Source: Euborellia annulipes (Eukaryota; Arthropoda; Insecta; Dermaptera; Anisolabididae). From it: a DNA stretch of 64,000 nt. The translations under genes and the position numbers were made by a program. The stretch is taken from assembly GCA_023213315.1 (NCBI GenBank), contig JAKCPI010004910.1:30933-94932 (forward strand), read 5' to 3'. Below the pieces are notes generated by a model. That model was not told the DNA's origin. It did no database searches and worked only from the letters and a program-made list of their open reading frames with translations. Positions 41,503-52,383 of this stretch are shown here, one piece after another (the stretch's first letter is position 1; each line of letters begins with the position of its first letter).

Positions 41503-42354
41503 TATCATTATTTTTGCATTTTATAATGCACCTAAACAAAATTTCCTTGTTCATTTATTATTATTATTACTATCGATATTTTAAATTTTATTAAATAATT
41601 TCATTGAAAAATGATGATAAAAATCCATTAAAATATAAAATACTACAACTCTATTAGTATATTTTAAAAAGCTTCTAAAAAAAAAAAAAATGCTTTTATA
41701 TAAAAACGAGTCTATATTAAAAAAAAAAAAAAAACTAAATGTACGTTAATGACTTGGCAGAAAAAAAAGAAAATTATTATTAATCATTTAACTGATGACC
41801 TCCCCCCCCCCCTTCCTCTCCCCTCTTCCATATATGTTCAATTCAATTTGGTTATTTAATAAAAATGCCATTTTTTTTTCTATTTTTGAAAGGAAAGAGG
41901 AAAAATGCTTTTATAAAATCTCCCCCATTTTTTTTTTTTTTTTTAGACACCTTTGATTAATGAAATATCATTTTAGTTTTTTTTTATATATATATTTATC
42001 GAGTGCAACTTAAGAAAAAAAAATAACATGGACACAAGATAAGGAAGGCGACAAACTTTGCAAAAAAAAAAGGGACATTTTATAGTCTATAGAAAAGGGA
42101 TAGATAATTTTTTTCTTTTTTGAGAAGTAAATATATGGCTAGGGAGAGGAAGTTATTATTTTTTTTTTTTTCTTATATTTCGTACCCCTTTAGAGACAGG
42201 AACATTTCCATCAATGTGCCATTTATATGATTAATAAAGTTATAAGGGATTACATAAAAGACATTACGTAATATGTGGACGACCCCTTTTAAATAAATAA
42301 ATAACAAATACTCTGCTAATGTTTGTAAATACAAATATTAGGGGGTATATAGAG
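41503..42354. other. No gene seen; very AT-rich
   Basis: Homopolymer A and T runs throughout and a C-run at 41803-41812. GTAATATGTGGACGACCCCT at 42269 recurs at 44956, a short shared motif. Confidence 0.5.
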
Positions 42355-42893
42355 GGCGGCTGGTGTAGTGGGCTAGGGTGTCGGCTTCTACAAAGAAGAT
42401 CCCTGTTCAAACCCTGAGCGTGGGGATTTTTCATTAAATAAAAATATTTATTTAATGTAAACAAATCCTCAAGCAGGCACTGGATTGGAATATTGGATCT
42501 CACCACAATAGCCCCGAGGAAACTCTACGAGGAGAGGGAGTTGCTGTAACATCCAGTCCTATGGATATAAAGAAGGTTTTCTCTCTCTCAGTGATGCATT
42601 CTTCGAAAGGAGTAGACTACACGCCGGTACTGAGGAAGTCCCTCCTAAACTAGGACATCCTCCCTAGCATAGAAGAGTTTGGATAAAAGGAACCGGGTGG
42701 AACCAGAAACAAGGATTAGTTCACTAGCTAGAAACGAACGAAGGAGGAGTTAGAGATAGGAAATAATGTAACTTCACGGAGTGCCGGTAGATGGCCAGAG
42801 ACCGGTTGGGTTTGGGGTGTGTGTCTTCATGCACTTAAGCACCTCGGGTAAATAAACGGGGATCCCGATAGGAATTTCAAATAATAATATGGT
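42355..42893 (+). mobile_element. SINE-B, complete (539 bp)
   Basis: Head CGGCTGGTGTAGTGGGCTAG with A-box, B-box CTGTTCAAACCC, body and 3' end GGGATCCCGATAGGAATTTC with AAATAATAAT tail. Full length and only lightly diverged. Confidence 0.9.
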
Positions 42894-43315
42894 GTATATA
42901 GGTCTAATAAGCAAGATATCGACGACATGCGTGCAAAACCTCCTAATTCTTTAGAGAAAAACAAAAAAAATGCCTAGGTAATATGACACTTTGTAAGCAT
43001 GTGCATTAAGTATAAATCTATCTTTTAGTGCTAATATCTCGGTATAGGAAGGGTAGGAAGTTGAAGTGGTCCAAGGATGCAAAGGCTCCTCGGATACTAT
43101 ATTTAATACAGTAGTATAAAGCCTTTATGTCGTCATATAGCGAATTGAATTTTAGTTTGGTCCAGGGACCTCAGCTGAGAAAATAGTAGTTCTTAATAAA
43201 TATTTGAAGGACATTTTTATCTCTCTCCCTTAGGATCGATTCACTCCTCCTTTTAATAGCTTCTTACTCGCACCTATAAATTTAAGTCCTCGATTCAGAG
43301 GTGAAGGCAAATTTT

Positions 43316-43350
<35 letters not shown>

Positions 43351-43396
43351 ATCTATTGATATAAATACAGTATAGATGTAAGTTATATAAACTGTA
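42894..43396. other. No gene seen
   Basis: Unique-looking sequence with a pure (CA)n tract at 43318-43348. Confidence 0.5.
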
Positions 43397-43605
43397 CAGT
43401 GAGGGACAATAATAAGTCCCACCCATGCTTTTTCTACTTGTAATTATTTCATTGTTTTTAAAAAAATATATATTTTTAAATGGAAACTTTCATGGTGTAC
43501 AAACCTAGAAAATTTCAAATAAAGATTTTCATTTTCTTTTATAAAAACAATTAAATAATCACAAGTAGAAAACGCATGGGTGTGACTTAATATTATCCCT
43601 CACTG
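43397..43605. mobile_element. Tc1/mariner-like palindromic MITE, 209 bp
   Basis: Ends CAGTGAGGGACAATAATAAG and CAGTGAGGGATAATATTAAG (complement of the right end), each followed by CACCCATGC and TTTTCTACTTGT. TA flanks both ends (43395-43396 and 43606-43607). Inverted arms of about 65 bp. CAGTG termini and TA duplication indicate Tc1/mariner. No transposase. Confidence 0.85.
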
Positions 43606-43639
43606 TACTATCTGTATCAGTCAAAAGTATCCGCTCTAG

Positions 43640-43868
43640 CAGTCCCTTCCACAGGACGGGATGTCACATCAACTCCCTCTCCTCGTAGAGTTGCCTGGGA
43701 GCTATTGTGGTAGGATCCAATATTCCAATCCAGTGCCTGCTTGAGGATTTGTTTACATTAAATTAATATTTTTATTTAATGAAAAAATTCCGCATGCTCA
43801 GGATTTGAACGCGGATCTTCTTTGTAGAGGTTAACACCCTAGCTCACTACACCAATGACCCCCCTTTA
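43640..43868 (-). mobile_element. SINE-B, 5' half
   Basis: GCAGTCCCTTCCACAGGACG to the head CTCACTACACCAATGACCCC on the minus strand. The 3' half is missing. Confidence 0.8.
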
Positions 43869-44507
43869 TAGGCCACTTAAATGACGAAAGTAAGAAGAGG
43901 AATAACAAAATAAATAAATAAAACCGTATTTTAAATTTAAATACCATCAGATTGTATAATTTTGGTATTTCGGCGTTTATATAGACTAATAATAAAAAAA
44001 CACATGTGTTTTATTATTAAATTCAATCGATTGAATCAGATTCGATTTCCATTAGATAGATCATTTTGTAGCAAGCAATATTCCTAGGAAGAAGAAGGTG
44101 GGGGGGAGGGAGGGAGAGGAACTAATATGGCTGCTATGGAGCAGATGTTGACCGTGTTCAATTTCAATCTCGAGATTTCTATCCCCACCTCTAATATAGA
44201 TATAGAAATGGGAGCCAATTTCGAAATGTGAACTTTTTTTTTGTTCTATTATCTAAATTGGGATTGTTAATATATATATATATATATATATATATACAAC
44301 CTGAGAGAGAGAGAGAGGGAGATTTTTGTATTTGCATAATGGAATTTTATTTTTTTATTTTTTTACTGTTATTTTGCGGAAATTTTTTTATGAGATCTCT
44401 ATCTTAAAAAAATATAATAATAGATAAAATTTCATGAATAATTAGCTTTAATAATTTGAAAAAGATATGTTTTTTTTTTTTAATTTTTGGATGCCCGAGG
44501 CTCAGAG
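43869..44507. other. No gene seen
   Basis: G-rich run at 44099-44118, (TA)n at 44271-44296 and GA repeat at 44303-44320. Confidence 0.5.
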
Positions 44508-44605
44508 AAAAGACATTCGACATTTTTTGTGCCTGTGGTCCCGGGTTCGTATCCCCTTCGCAAGCAAGAAAAATTTAATTCTGATCTCATGAGATGGAAA
44601 GTCCC
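44508..44605 (+). mobile_element. tRNA-like repeat, possible SINE remnant
   Basis: GCCCGAGGCTCAGAGAAAAG (A-box-like) and CCCGGGTTCGTATCCCC (B-box GGTTCGTATCC), then GAAAAATTTAATTCTG as at 37180. Confidence 0.5.
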
Positions 44606-44994
44606 CGAGTTGCTCTCAATATCTTTAAAGAGAAGACGTTAACTCAGATTAAATTATTCCTAAAGAGATCCACACAAAATTATTATTATTATTATTATAA
44701 ATTGGATATTTGAAATAAATAGGTATGGAGTGTAAATAGCCCCCCTACAAATATTATGTCACAACATAGAACTAGCCCCCCCCCCCCCTGAAAATTTCTT
44801 ATACAAAATTCATAATATCATTATTACCTTCTTTTTTTTTTTTAATTTTTATAAATTCCACTTTGAATTGTTATGTCACACTTGGAGAAACCCCCAGGTC
44901 CCCCATGTCACAATTAGTAACGTTTTGTCCAGACCTCTTCCCCCTAACGTGTTACGTAATATGTGGACGACCCCTAAGATGTCGAAAAAGACTT
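44606..44994. other. No gene seen
   Basis: (ATT)n at 44680-44697 and a C-run at 44778-44788. AATTTAATTCTGATCTCATG at the start may be SINE body. Confidence 0.45.
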
Positions 44995-45120
44995 TAAAAC
45001 AAGTAAAAAATTATTGCATGGCTCATAGGTGATAGCACAGTGGAGTAGAGAAGAGTGCCTCTTGTGGTTTAGGAGTCAGGAGGTTCGCTTCCTGTCTGTC
45101 TCATGTGATAATAATTTATT
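44995..45120 (+). mobile_element. tRNA-like repeat, possible SINE
   Basis: GATAGCACAGTGGAGTAGAG (A-box TAGCACAGTGG) and AGGAGGTTCGCTTCCTG (B-box-like), followed by TGATAATAATTTATTTC. Same A-box as the repeat at 41406-41502. Confidence 0.5.
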
Positions 45121-45189
45121 TCACTTAAATCAATAAAAACTGGAAATATCGTCAGATGCCGAAAAAAGATAACATTTCCAAAAAAGATG

Positions 45190-45287
45190 TGGAACGAGGG
45201 GTGCCAAAGGCTTGATGCGCCTGGGGTAGGGGGGGGGGCGAGGGTCCCCCTTCGCCCCCACCTACTTACGCCACTGGCCCTAACAAG
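45190..45287. mobile_element. hAT MITE fragment, same family as 48103-48355
   Basis: GGTGCCAAAGGCTTGATGCG, CCTGGGG and CCCCCACCTACTTACGCCAC TGG match the right half of the complete MITE at 48103-48355. The left half is absent. Confidence 0.65.
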
Positions 45288-45369
45288 TTAGCTGATATAA
45301 ACAAAACAAAAATTAATATATTTTTGTTTTATTTAAATATTAAAATCAATTAACTTCTTTTAACAACGT

Positions 45370-45564
45370 GAACGCCAGTTAGCTAGGCAACCAGACTAGA
45401 TGCTTCATTTTAGAGCATGGAGGAATTGAAAGTTGACTCCGCCCACCTCTTCTCTCATTTGGGAATAAGAAACTCCGCCCACCAAAACATTCAATTTGAG
45501 TGGCTAAAGGAATGGTGACGTCACACTAATGGTGCACATCTGGTTGTCTAACTAGCTGGCGTTC
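45370..45564. mobile_element. MITE, 195 bp
   Basis: GAACGCCAGTTAGCTAGGCA at the left is mirrored by GAACGCCAGCTAGTTAGACA (complement of the right end). The interior has ACTCCGCCCACC twice. No clear target duplication, so the superfamily is open. Confidence 0.7.
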
Positions 45565-45654
45565 GCTTTCTCCTATTTTGATTAATTCAAAAAACTATTC
45601 AGTTTTGAAAAAAATATGTAAGAATTAAAATTGGTAGCCAATCCAATTGAAATT

Positions 45655-45726
45655 TTTGTCGTATGAGACGAGATGCGAACACTTGGCCTTTGATACCAGA
45701 AGCTAATGCTCTAGCCCTGGATTTTT
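45655..45726 (-). mobile_element. tRNA-like repeat
   Basis: Minus strand GGGCTAGAGCATTAGCTTCT and AGTGTTCGCATCTCG look like A- and B-boxes, about 40 bases apart. Similar core to 37180-37262. Confidence 0.45.
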
Positions 45727-46124
45727 AATTTAGAATCGATACTATATTTTTTTTTTTTTTAAATTTCCCATTAATATTTTTTCTACTATAATAATTTACA
45801 TTTCCCGTTATATTTGTTTCACGTTAAAACGATTTTGATCATTTTCCCGATATTTCTTTAATTAAAGGAAATCTTTTTTTTTTTCTTTTTTCCTCTTCTT
45901 CTTCTACTCTTTAAAGAGGTTAAAATGGCTTTAATATTAGTTTTTTTTTTTTTTTGGAACAGAGAGTCAGAGGATGTTTGCCTTACGTTTGTTTGTCGCA
46001 GAGATTGATGGATTTAGTGGCAAAGTGTTTCGAATAATTCTCTGATAAAATAAAGAATTTGAAACCAATTCTTATATTAGAATTGAATTTGAGAAATATC
46101 CAATTTCAAGAATGCAAAATTCAA
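45727..46124. other. No gene seen
   Basis: T-runs (45750-45764, 45868-45890, 45940-45956) in AT-rich DNA. Confidence 0.5.
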
Positions 46125-46415
46125 TTCCGTTCGGTCAAAAAGTAGCCGAAACCTGAGTCTGAAAAGATGGGATTAGACTCGCATGCAAAAAAAAAAAAAA
46201 AAAGGTTAAATGATTAGCAAAAGCGGAAAAGGTGCGGAAAAAAAAGGTTTTCACGGGAGGGGAAAAAATTTTCCGCAAAAAAAAAAAAAAAAAGGTAAAA
46301 TAATAATTTTTTATAAGAAATACAAGTGTCGGTTTCGGTTACGGTTTTGGCCGAAACTAAGATTGAGGCCGAATATTCGGTTTCGGTTGAAAATCTTGTT
46401 TCGGTCGGATCCTAA
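46125..46415. mobile_element. MITE related to 4362-4699, left end damaged
   Basis: CCGTTCGGTCAAAAAGTAGC and AAACCTGAGTCTGAAAAGAT at the left; GGCCGAATATTCGGTTTCGG and TTGTTTCGGTCGGATCCTA at the right. The right terminus matches the other copy (complement TAGGATCCGACCGAAAC). The interior has two GAAAAGGT-type blocks with A-runs. The small frame inside is an artefact of these repeats. Confidence 0.7.
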
Positions 46416-47046
46416 AGAGAACATATCGCAGGGGTACTGATTTAATATTGGTAACTAAATATACGTGTTTTTTTTTTTTTTTTTTTTTGTACGTAATAAT
46501 TAAATATTAGATGGAAAAGAGATAGGGAAGTAAAAGGTTTCGTATCCTTTTGATCGTTCCTTAGATCCCTTAGAAAAAAAAGAACATTTCTAGGTGATCC
46601 ATGCTTTTATCCCTTTTCACCAACAGCATGATACTCTCTCTCTCTCTCTCTTTCCTTTTATTGTCCTTCGATTTTATAGGGAAAGGATTTATTTAAGAGG
46701 TTGGGAGTAAAATCCGAATTTTGGTTTTGTCAAGAGTCAAGAACGAGAGAGAGAGAGATAATAATAATAATATGATCAGACCTAAGAGGGCCTTTTAATC
46801 AGCCCAAAGGGCCTACAAAAGCTGATTAGGCTAAGGTTGTTCGTTCGTTGGTTCGTTCGATAGGAGAGGGCTCTAATTAATTTCCATCTAACAAATGATG
46901 CTGTATGAAGTTGGAACAACTTCACTCACTCTCCTCTTACCACAGGAAGTGATCCCTTTTGGACAATCTCTCTATCACTTTCTGAAATATCCTATCATCA
47001 TCATCATTGTAACTAACAAGCTTCTCATTAACGATTTCTTTTTTTT
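46416..47046. other. No gene seen; unique-looking DNA
   Basis: T-run at 46470-46488, TC repeat at 46634-46650 and GTTCGTTCGTTGGTTCGTTC at 46838-46857. The frame 46895-47086 starts MMLYEVGTTSLTLLLPQEV but matches nothing I know. Confidence 0.45.
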
Positions 47047-47677
47047 TACTTTCTTTTACCTATGTATATATGTAATATATATATAGAGAGAAAGTATTGG
47101 ATTCATGTCAAAAATTCGATGTCGAGATTTTGATGGATATACACGTTTTGAGGTCCCCTGAATAAAAAAAGTGGTTTTGGCGACATGATCTGTCTGTGAA
47201 CAAAATATTTCAGAAACTAAAAAAGCTACGAGGTTGAAATTTTATAATTAAGCTAGGCACCCTCCCAAGGGATGAAAATAAGTATTTGAACAAAATCGGC
47301 TAAAAAGTACTAGTACTTTACTGATATAGTTTTTCATTAAAATTTGCTCCCCACGATTTTGATTAAAATTCAAAAATCATTTATTTTTTAGATGCTCTTT
47401 AAAATGTATATTCTCATTTTGCCATTGACATCTTCTGAAGAACACTTTACTTTTGTACTCCATAGGAAAGATAGGAGAAATGGTTGCCATGGTAATAAAA
47501 TATACACATTTTCCCATAATTATAAATTTTACATCTTGAAAATCGAATGTACAGTGCTGTCGGAAACTAAATGTATGTCGACACAAAAATCTGATGCGAC
47601 AAGCACAGAACACAACTTTCGATTACCGAAGGTAAGAGAAAGTTGTGAACTGTCAGACCAGTCACACCAGATTTTTT
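47047..47677 (+). mobile_element. HE element, near full length
   Basis: 5' hairpin, GGATATACACGTTTTGAGGT, an unusually short microsatellite (TGTCTGTGAA only), interior, X-box-like motif with the last base changed (GGTTGCCATGGTAAT, 47482-47496) and complete 3' hairpin ending GTCACACCAGATTTTTT. Confidence 0.85.
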
Positions 47678-47679
47678 CT

Positions 47680-47874
47680 CATTTACACATTCTTTTCGGC
47701 AACTACGGCCATTTAAGACTTTGACGATAACCGTTATTATTTATAATATCTATTTGTGGTCCAGGGATTTTTATTTAGGCCATTTGGTATCCAAATCACT
47801 TAAATAAAATCATAAGACTGCCTAGGGTCTGAACCCGCGACGTTCGGTATACAACTACACCAAGCCCGAAGGCA
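47680..47874 (-). mobile_element. SINE-A, partial
   Basis: TCATTTACACATTCTTTTCG, TTTAAGACTTTGACGATAAC, a weakened palindrome and the B-box region (GGTCTGAACCCGCGACG on +), ending ACACCAAGCCCGAAGGC. It begins at the end of the HE hairpin, without a poly(T). Confidence 0.75.
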
Positions 47875-48520
47875 GATTGGAATATTGAATCTCGCCACAA
47901 TAGCCCCCAAGCTCTACGAGGAGAGGGAATTGCTGTGACATCACATCGTGTGGAAGGGGACGTATAGAAGGTTCCCTCTCAGTGATGCATTCTTCGAAAG
48001 GAGTAGGTCCTGAGGGAGTTCCTCCTCAAACTAGGACATCCTCCTAGTATAGAAGAGGTAGGATAAAATGAACCGGGTGGAACGAGAAATAAGGATTAGT
48101 TCCAGCGGCGTAACTAGCCTTTGAGGGCGGAGGGGGCGAAGCTGAACTAGGGATCCGTTTGTTTAAGTTTTAATGAAATTTAAAAGAAAAATATCAATTT
48201 TTTGGACAATCTATGGAAAGAATATGATAAAATCACCGTTCCTGGGATATATTATTAGAGGCCCTACGGGGGCCTATGACGGTATTGAGAGGCGCCAAAA
48301 GCTTGATGCGCCTGGGGCAGAGGGCCCCCTTAGCCCCCACCTAGTTACGCTACTGATTAGTTTACTAGCTAGAAACGAACGCAGGAGGAGGAATTAGAGA
48401 TAAGAAATGATGTAACTTCACCGGGTGAAGGTAGATGGCTACATACAGAGGGCGGTTGGGTTTGAGGTGTGTCTCTTCGAGCACGGAAGCATCTCGGGTA
48501 AATAAACGAGTATCATATGT
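47875..48520 (+). mobile_element. SINE-B, head-truncated, with hAT MITE inside
   Basis: GATTGGAATATTGAATCTCG through the body to GCATCTCGGGTAAATAAACG. Interrupted at 48103-48355 by a hAT MITE. The GGATCCCGAT end is replaced by unrelated sequence. Confidence 0.8.
48103..48355. mobile_element. hAT-type MITE, 253 bp
   Basis: Terminal inverted repeats CAGCGGCGTAACTAG and CAGTAGCGTAACTAG (complement of the right end). ATTAGTTC at 48095-48102 and ATTAGTTT at 48356-48363 make an 8 bp target duplication with one later change; the uninterrupted SINE-B sequence ATTAGTTCACTAG confirms the empty site. No transposase. Confidence 0.85.
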
Positions 48521-49107
48521 AAATAGTATGTATACGAATTAAAAAGGAATAGCTGATGCTCTTATTAAAGCTCTCTACTAATTTGTTCGACATCTAATTG
48601 TTGAAAAAGTAAAATTTACTCTTTCTATAACCAATAGGGAAGAAATCAATATTGAAGAAGAAAGAAGAAATCCTTTTCTTTACAAAGAAAGAACATTTGC
48701 CAATGCAAATGATGACGTCGTCGTCGCTCGCTGTTGCTGAGAGAGAAAAGAAAAGAAAAAAAAAATCAATGGACGAAATCGAGTCGCAGAGACCAATCAA
48801 AGCAATTCTCTTGGCTAGCAAAGCAATTGCCACCACCACAAATTCTCTCTCTTCTCTTCGGGAGGGAAAAGAAAAAGACAAAAAAAAAAAAGACAAAACC
48901 AGCAGATGTCTATTGTTATGGTAACGTCATCTCCGTGCTATAAAAAAAAATATTAAATCTATCCAAGAGCAATGATGCTATCATTAAATAAATGCTTTGT
49001 TTGGTTGACACAAAAAAAAAAAATAAATAAATAAATACTATTAAATCGGGCTTAACAGGTGCCAATTAGATATTTTTATAAAGTTGACATTTGTAAGAAA
49101 AATATAT
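48521..49107. other. No gene seen
   Basis: AGAGAAAAGAAAAGAAAAAA-type purine tracts at 48739-48765 and 48865-48897 explain the lysine-rich open frames here. GATGACGTCGTCGTCGCTCG lies at 48710-48729. Confidence 0.45.
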
Positions 49108-49747
49108 TACTTTCTCTTACCTCTATATATGTTAATATATATATAGAGAGAAAGTATTGGATTCATGTCAAAAATTCGATGTCGAGATTTTGATAGATAT
49201 ACACGTTTTGAGGTACCCTGAATTCAAAAAAGTGGTTTTCGCGACATTGACTGTCTGTGTTTGTGTATGTGGGTGTGTGTCAGTGGTGTTCAATTTAGAG
49301 CATGAAGCAATTGAGCTAGGAGGTTGAAATTTTATATTCAAGTTTTGTACCCTCCTGGACCGCGAAAATAAGCTTTTAAACAAAATCGGCCAAAGAGTAC
49401 TAGTACTTTACTGATGTACTTTTTCAGTTTTTTTCGATTTTCTCAAAATTTGCTCTAACGATTTATATTAAAATTCAAAAATCTTAGATGCTCTTTAAAA
49501 TATATATTCTCATTTTGCCATTGAAAGCTTTTAAAGACCACTTTACTCTTGTACTTCATAAGAAAGATAGGAGAAATGGTAACAAAATATAAATATTTCC
49601 CTATACTTATAAATTTTACATCTTGAATTCTAATATATCAGCGGAAACTAAATATATGTCGATACGAAAAATCTGGTGTGCCAAGCACAGTACACAACTT
49701 TCGATTACCGAAGGTAATGTGCTGTGCGACAGGCACACCAGATTTTT
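49108..49747 (+). mobile_element. HE element, near full length
   Basis: 5' hairpin with GAGAGAAAGTATTGGATTCA, GTACCCTGAATTCAAAAAAG, GTGTGTTTGTGTATGTGGGT, interior and 3' hairpin. The X-box-like palindrome has lost its left half here (only ATGGTAACAAAAT at 49577). Confidence 0.85.
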
Positions 49748-50407
49748 TATCATTGTTGACCTGATAATGAATGACCCTCTGCGTTGGCAGTCCAATAAAA
49801 GATCAGCAAAAAGGAAAAATTTATTTTTTATTTTATACTACAAAAATATACCAGCCTCTTCACACATTTGTTCATTATGAAGAGTGTCTTAGGAATTTTT
49901 TTTTATTAATCATTTAACATGTTCAAATACAAAGATTTTAGTGGAGGCGGAGGTTCTACCGCCTGTATAATTCGTCAAGCATATTAAATCTCTGGGTTCT
50001 GGTAAAAGGAGAGACCTCTTTCGAGAATTAGAACTCTAAAAATTAGAGATTATTTTTGAAGTGAGATTTATTTTAAATGGATAAAATATTCTTCTTTCTT
50101 GACTGTGAGAATTTTTTCAAATCAATCCCTACCCTCTCTTTCAGTCAAATGAAAAATTAAAACTCAAAACAAAGAGGGAGAGAATTTCTTGATTTTATTT
50201 ATAATTCAAGTGTGACCTCCAAGGAGCAAAGGTCATTCATTGTCAATAGCCACCAGAGAGAGGGTCAAGACAGGGAGGAGTTTTGGTTTATGGGGATGCT
50301 GACCTCATCAACAAAAGGGGAAAAGCACTAAAGAGGAATAAAAAATGTTATTATTGAATAGACAGACGTCTTTCGTTATGGGGTTCAAACCAATGTCATA
50401 TCGCTAC
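49748..50407. other. No gene seen
   Basis: Unique-looking sequence. GTGGAGGCGGAGGTTCTACC near 49941 is a small GC-richer patch. No motif recognised. Confidence 0.45.
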
Positions 50408-50411
50408 TTAA

Positions 50412-50764
50412 ATGGAAAAGTGACACAACTCAAAAATTATCAATTTTGAGAATTTGTATAAAAATGAGTTCTTTTTAATGTGTATATTTACATGGGAAAG
50501 GGCCATTTCTTTCACTACTAAGCATCACCTCCAGAATGCGCTAGTTTCGTTTTTCAATTTTGGCATTTTTTTTTGGAAAAAGCTTCATTTGTCTAACTGA
50601 TGTCGATTTAAACACAAGTCATTACAGTTTTTAAAATAAATATGTGCATTGCATACAATAATAACACAATAATTTAAACAGATAGCGTTTTCCATTAAGA
50701 AAATATAAATCTTAAAACTGCTTTCTTGAAAAAGGAGACGTTTTCAGTTGTGTCACTTTTCCAT
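50412..50764. mobile_element. TTAA-flanked MITE, 353 bp
   Basis: ATGGAAAAGTGACACAACT at the left and its exact complement AGTTGTGTCACTTTTCCAT at the right, flanked by TTAA on both sides (50408-50411 and 50765-50768). TTAA duplication is used by piggyBac and Kolobok elements; the terminal bases do not match the usual CCC/GGG piggyBac end, so the superfamily is open. No coding capacity. Confidence 0.8.
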
Positions 50765-51005
50765 TTAAGGAAATATAATATAAGAAAATGGTTCCCTACA
50801 AATATTTTGCAAGCACTCTCCCTTCGGTTGCTATACTGACAAGGACCCCTTAAATTCTTAAATTGTAGATTAGAATACTCTGGAATCCCGATTATTCGTA
50901 CAAAACCAGATTCCATGTGAAATTATCCAGCCATGTATGTAATTCACCATCTCAGATTTGGATGAAATTTTTTTTTTTTATTTGTTGCTTTTACCATCAT
51001 CCTTA

Positions 51006-51343
51006 AGGTGGAATTCCGAGCAACGCGACAGAGCGGCAGCGTCAATAGCGTCACTGCAGCCGCGGCACTGCCGTGACGTCATTGCCGCTCTGGCGGCAGT
51101 GACACTGCCCCGTTGTTCTCGATCGGCCGCTGCCGAGCGTTGTCATAACAAAACAATAAACAAAATGGCGGACTTCAACGAAAATGAAGATGAAATATTG
51201 ATAGGATTAACATTTTTTAGGTAAGGACAATAGGTCGCGTTTGTTTACTAACGCCGACATCGGAAGCCACAAGCGCGACACTGTCGCGGCTGCAGTGACG
51301 CTATTGACGCTGCCGCTCTGTCGCGTTGCTCGGAATTCCACCT
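51006..51343 (+). mobile_element. PIF/Harbinger-type element, 338 bp, internally deleted
   Basis: Terminal inverted repeats of about 60 bp, nearly perfect, starting AGGTGGAATTCCGAGCAACG at both ends and continuing GACAGAGCGGCAGCGTC. TTA flanks both ends (51003-51005 and 51344-51346), the 3 bp duplication typical of PIF/Harbinger. GC content is much higher than the flanks. The interior retains a possible first exon (51165-51220). Confidence 0.85.
51165..51220 (+). CDS. Possible first exon of a Harbinger gene, remnant
   Basis: Inside the Harbinger-type element, ATG (context AAAATGG) opens MADFNENEDEILIGLTFF and reaches AG|GTAAGG, a good splice donor, at 51220/51221. Acidic N-termini of this kind fit either protein of a Harbinger element (transposase or Myb-like partner), but 18 residues cannot decide. 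No acceptor or second exon remains inside the element, so it is not a functional gene. Confidence 0.45.
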
Positions 51344-51346
51344 TTA

Positions 51347-51828
51347 GTAAAAATGCAAAATTTTATAACAATATTTCTCAAACTTTAAAAAAAAAAAATT
51401 TAAATTGGAAAAAATGAGCTTGAGAATCATTATTGAGGCTCTTAGTTGAAGTCATTTGATATTTTCCTTTAGAAAATAAATCATAACTTCCTTCGTTGTC
51501 AACATATCAAGCTGAAATTTTCACTAAAGTAGATAGCCTATTTAGGAAAAGATTTATAAATTAATCATTAAATTTTATTTTTATATTAACCCCCCCCCCC
51601 CCCCCCCAAAAAAAAAAAAAAACTACCCAAGCTGTTTTTATCAAAATCTTGGCAACATTGTTCAAATTCTCTATTTAATTTATGTACGTATTCGTCTCTG
51701 TAATTCATGGTCAAACTTCCTATTGGAATTTTAAAAGGCATTCTTATAAAGAAGAATTGAGGAAATAAATAATTGAATGTCGCCTTCTACAACTTACAAT
51801 AAGATCAGTTAAATAGAGGACGTGCAAG
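51347..51828. other. No gene seen
   Basis: AT-rich; an 18-base C-run at about 51590-51607 followed by an A-run. Confidence 0.5.
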
Positions 51829-52120
51829 ATTTTTTCAATAAATAAAAATATTTATTTAATGTAAACAAATTCTCAAGCGGATACTGGATTGGAACCTACC
51901 ACAATAGCCCAAGGCCAAGGCATCTCTACGAGGATAGGGAGTTACTGTGACATCGCGGCCTGTGGAAAGGACGTAAAGAAGGTTCTCTCTCAGTGATGCA
52001 TTCTTCGAAAGGAGTAGGTGCTGAGGGAGTCTCTCCTCAAACTAGGACATCCTCCTAGAAATAAGGATTAGCTCATTAGCTAGAAATGAACGCAAGAGGA
52101 GGAGTTAGAGATAGAAAATG

Positions 52121-52383
52121 TAGTAGAAAAATAAAAGGCCGAGCAGCTAGATTTATTTCTTTAATAGAGAACTCACAGCGACGTTTCGGTCGACTATGCG
52201 ACCATCTTCATGGCTAGAGTTCAGTCATAAGAAAAACCTCTGGAGTGAACTCTAGCCATGAAGATGGTCGCATAGTCGACCGAAACGTCGCTGTGAGTTC
52301 TCTATTAAAGAAATAAATCTAGCTGCTCGGCCTTTTATTTTTCTACTACATATTGATTCAGCTATTCACCTCGCTAACATACC
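52121..52383. mobile_element. Ribozyme-type fold-back element, 263 bp, with 12 bp TSD
   Basis: Exact 12 bp duplication AGATAGAAAATG at 52109-52120 and 52384-52395 inside the host SINE-B. Left and right arms (about 100 bp each) are near-perfect inverted copies, from TAGTAGAAAAATAAAAGGCC and GCGACGTTTCGGTCGACTAT on the left to their complements on the right. A ~30 bp non-inverted tail (ATATTGATTCAGCTATTCAC) follows, as in 15555-16226. The most recent-looking member: arms almost identical and duplication exact. Confidence 0.82.
52247..52301 (+). ncRNA. Hammerhead-like motif, core box with one insertion
   Basis: GCCATGAAGATGGTCGCATA: the core reads C-A-TGAAGA, an A inserted after C3. Stem II GGTCG/CGACC is strong, GAAACGTC is intact (52282-52289) and stem I pairs AGC/GCT and CTC/GAG. 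The mirror copy at 52171-52228 carries the same insertion, so it predates or was copied with the fold-back. Cleavage may be lost. Confidence 0.42.

Noticed and set aside
48652..48943. Lysine-rich frames on the plus strand
   Set aside because: Produced by AGAAAA-type purine tracts; composition only.
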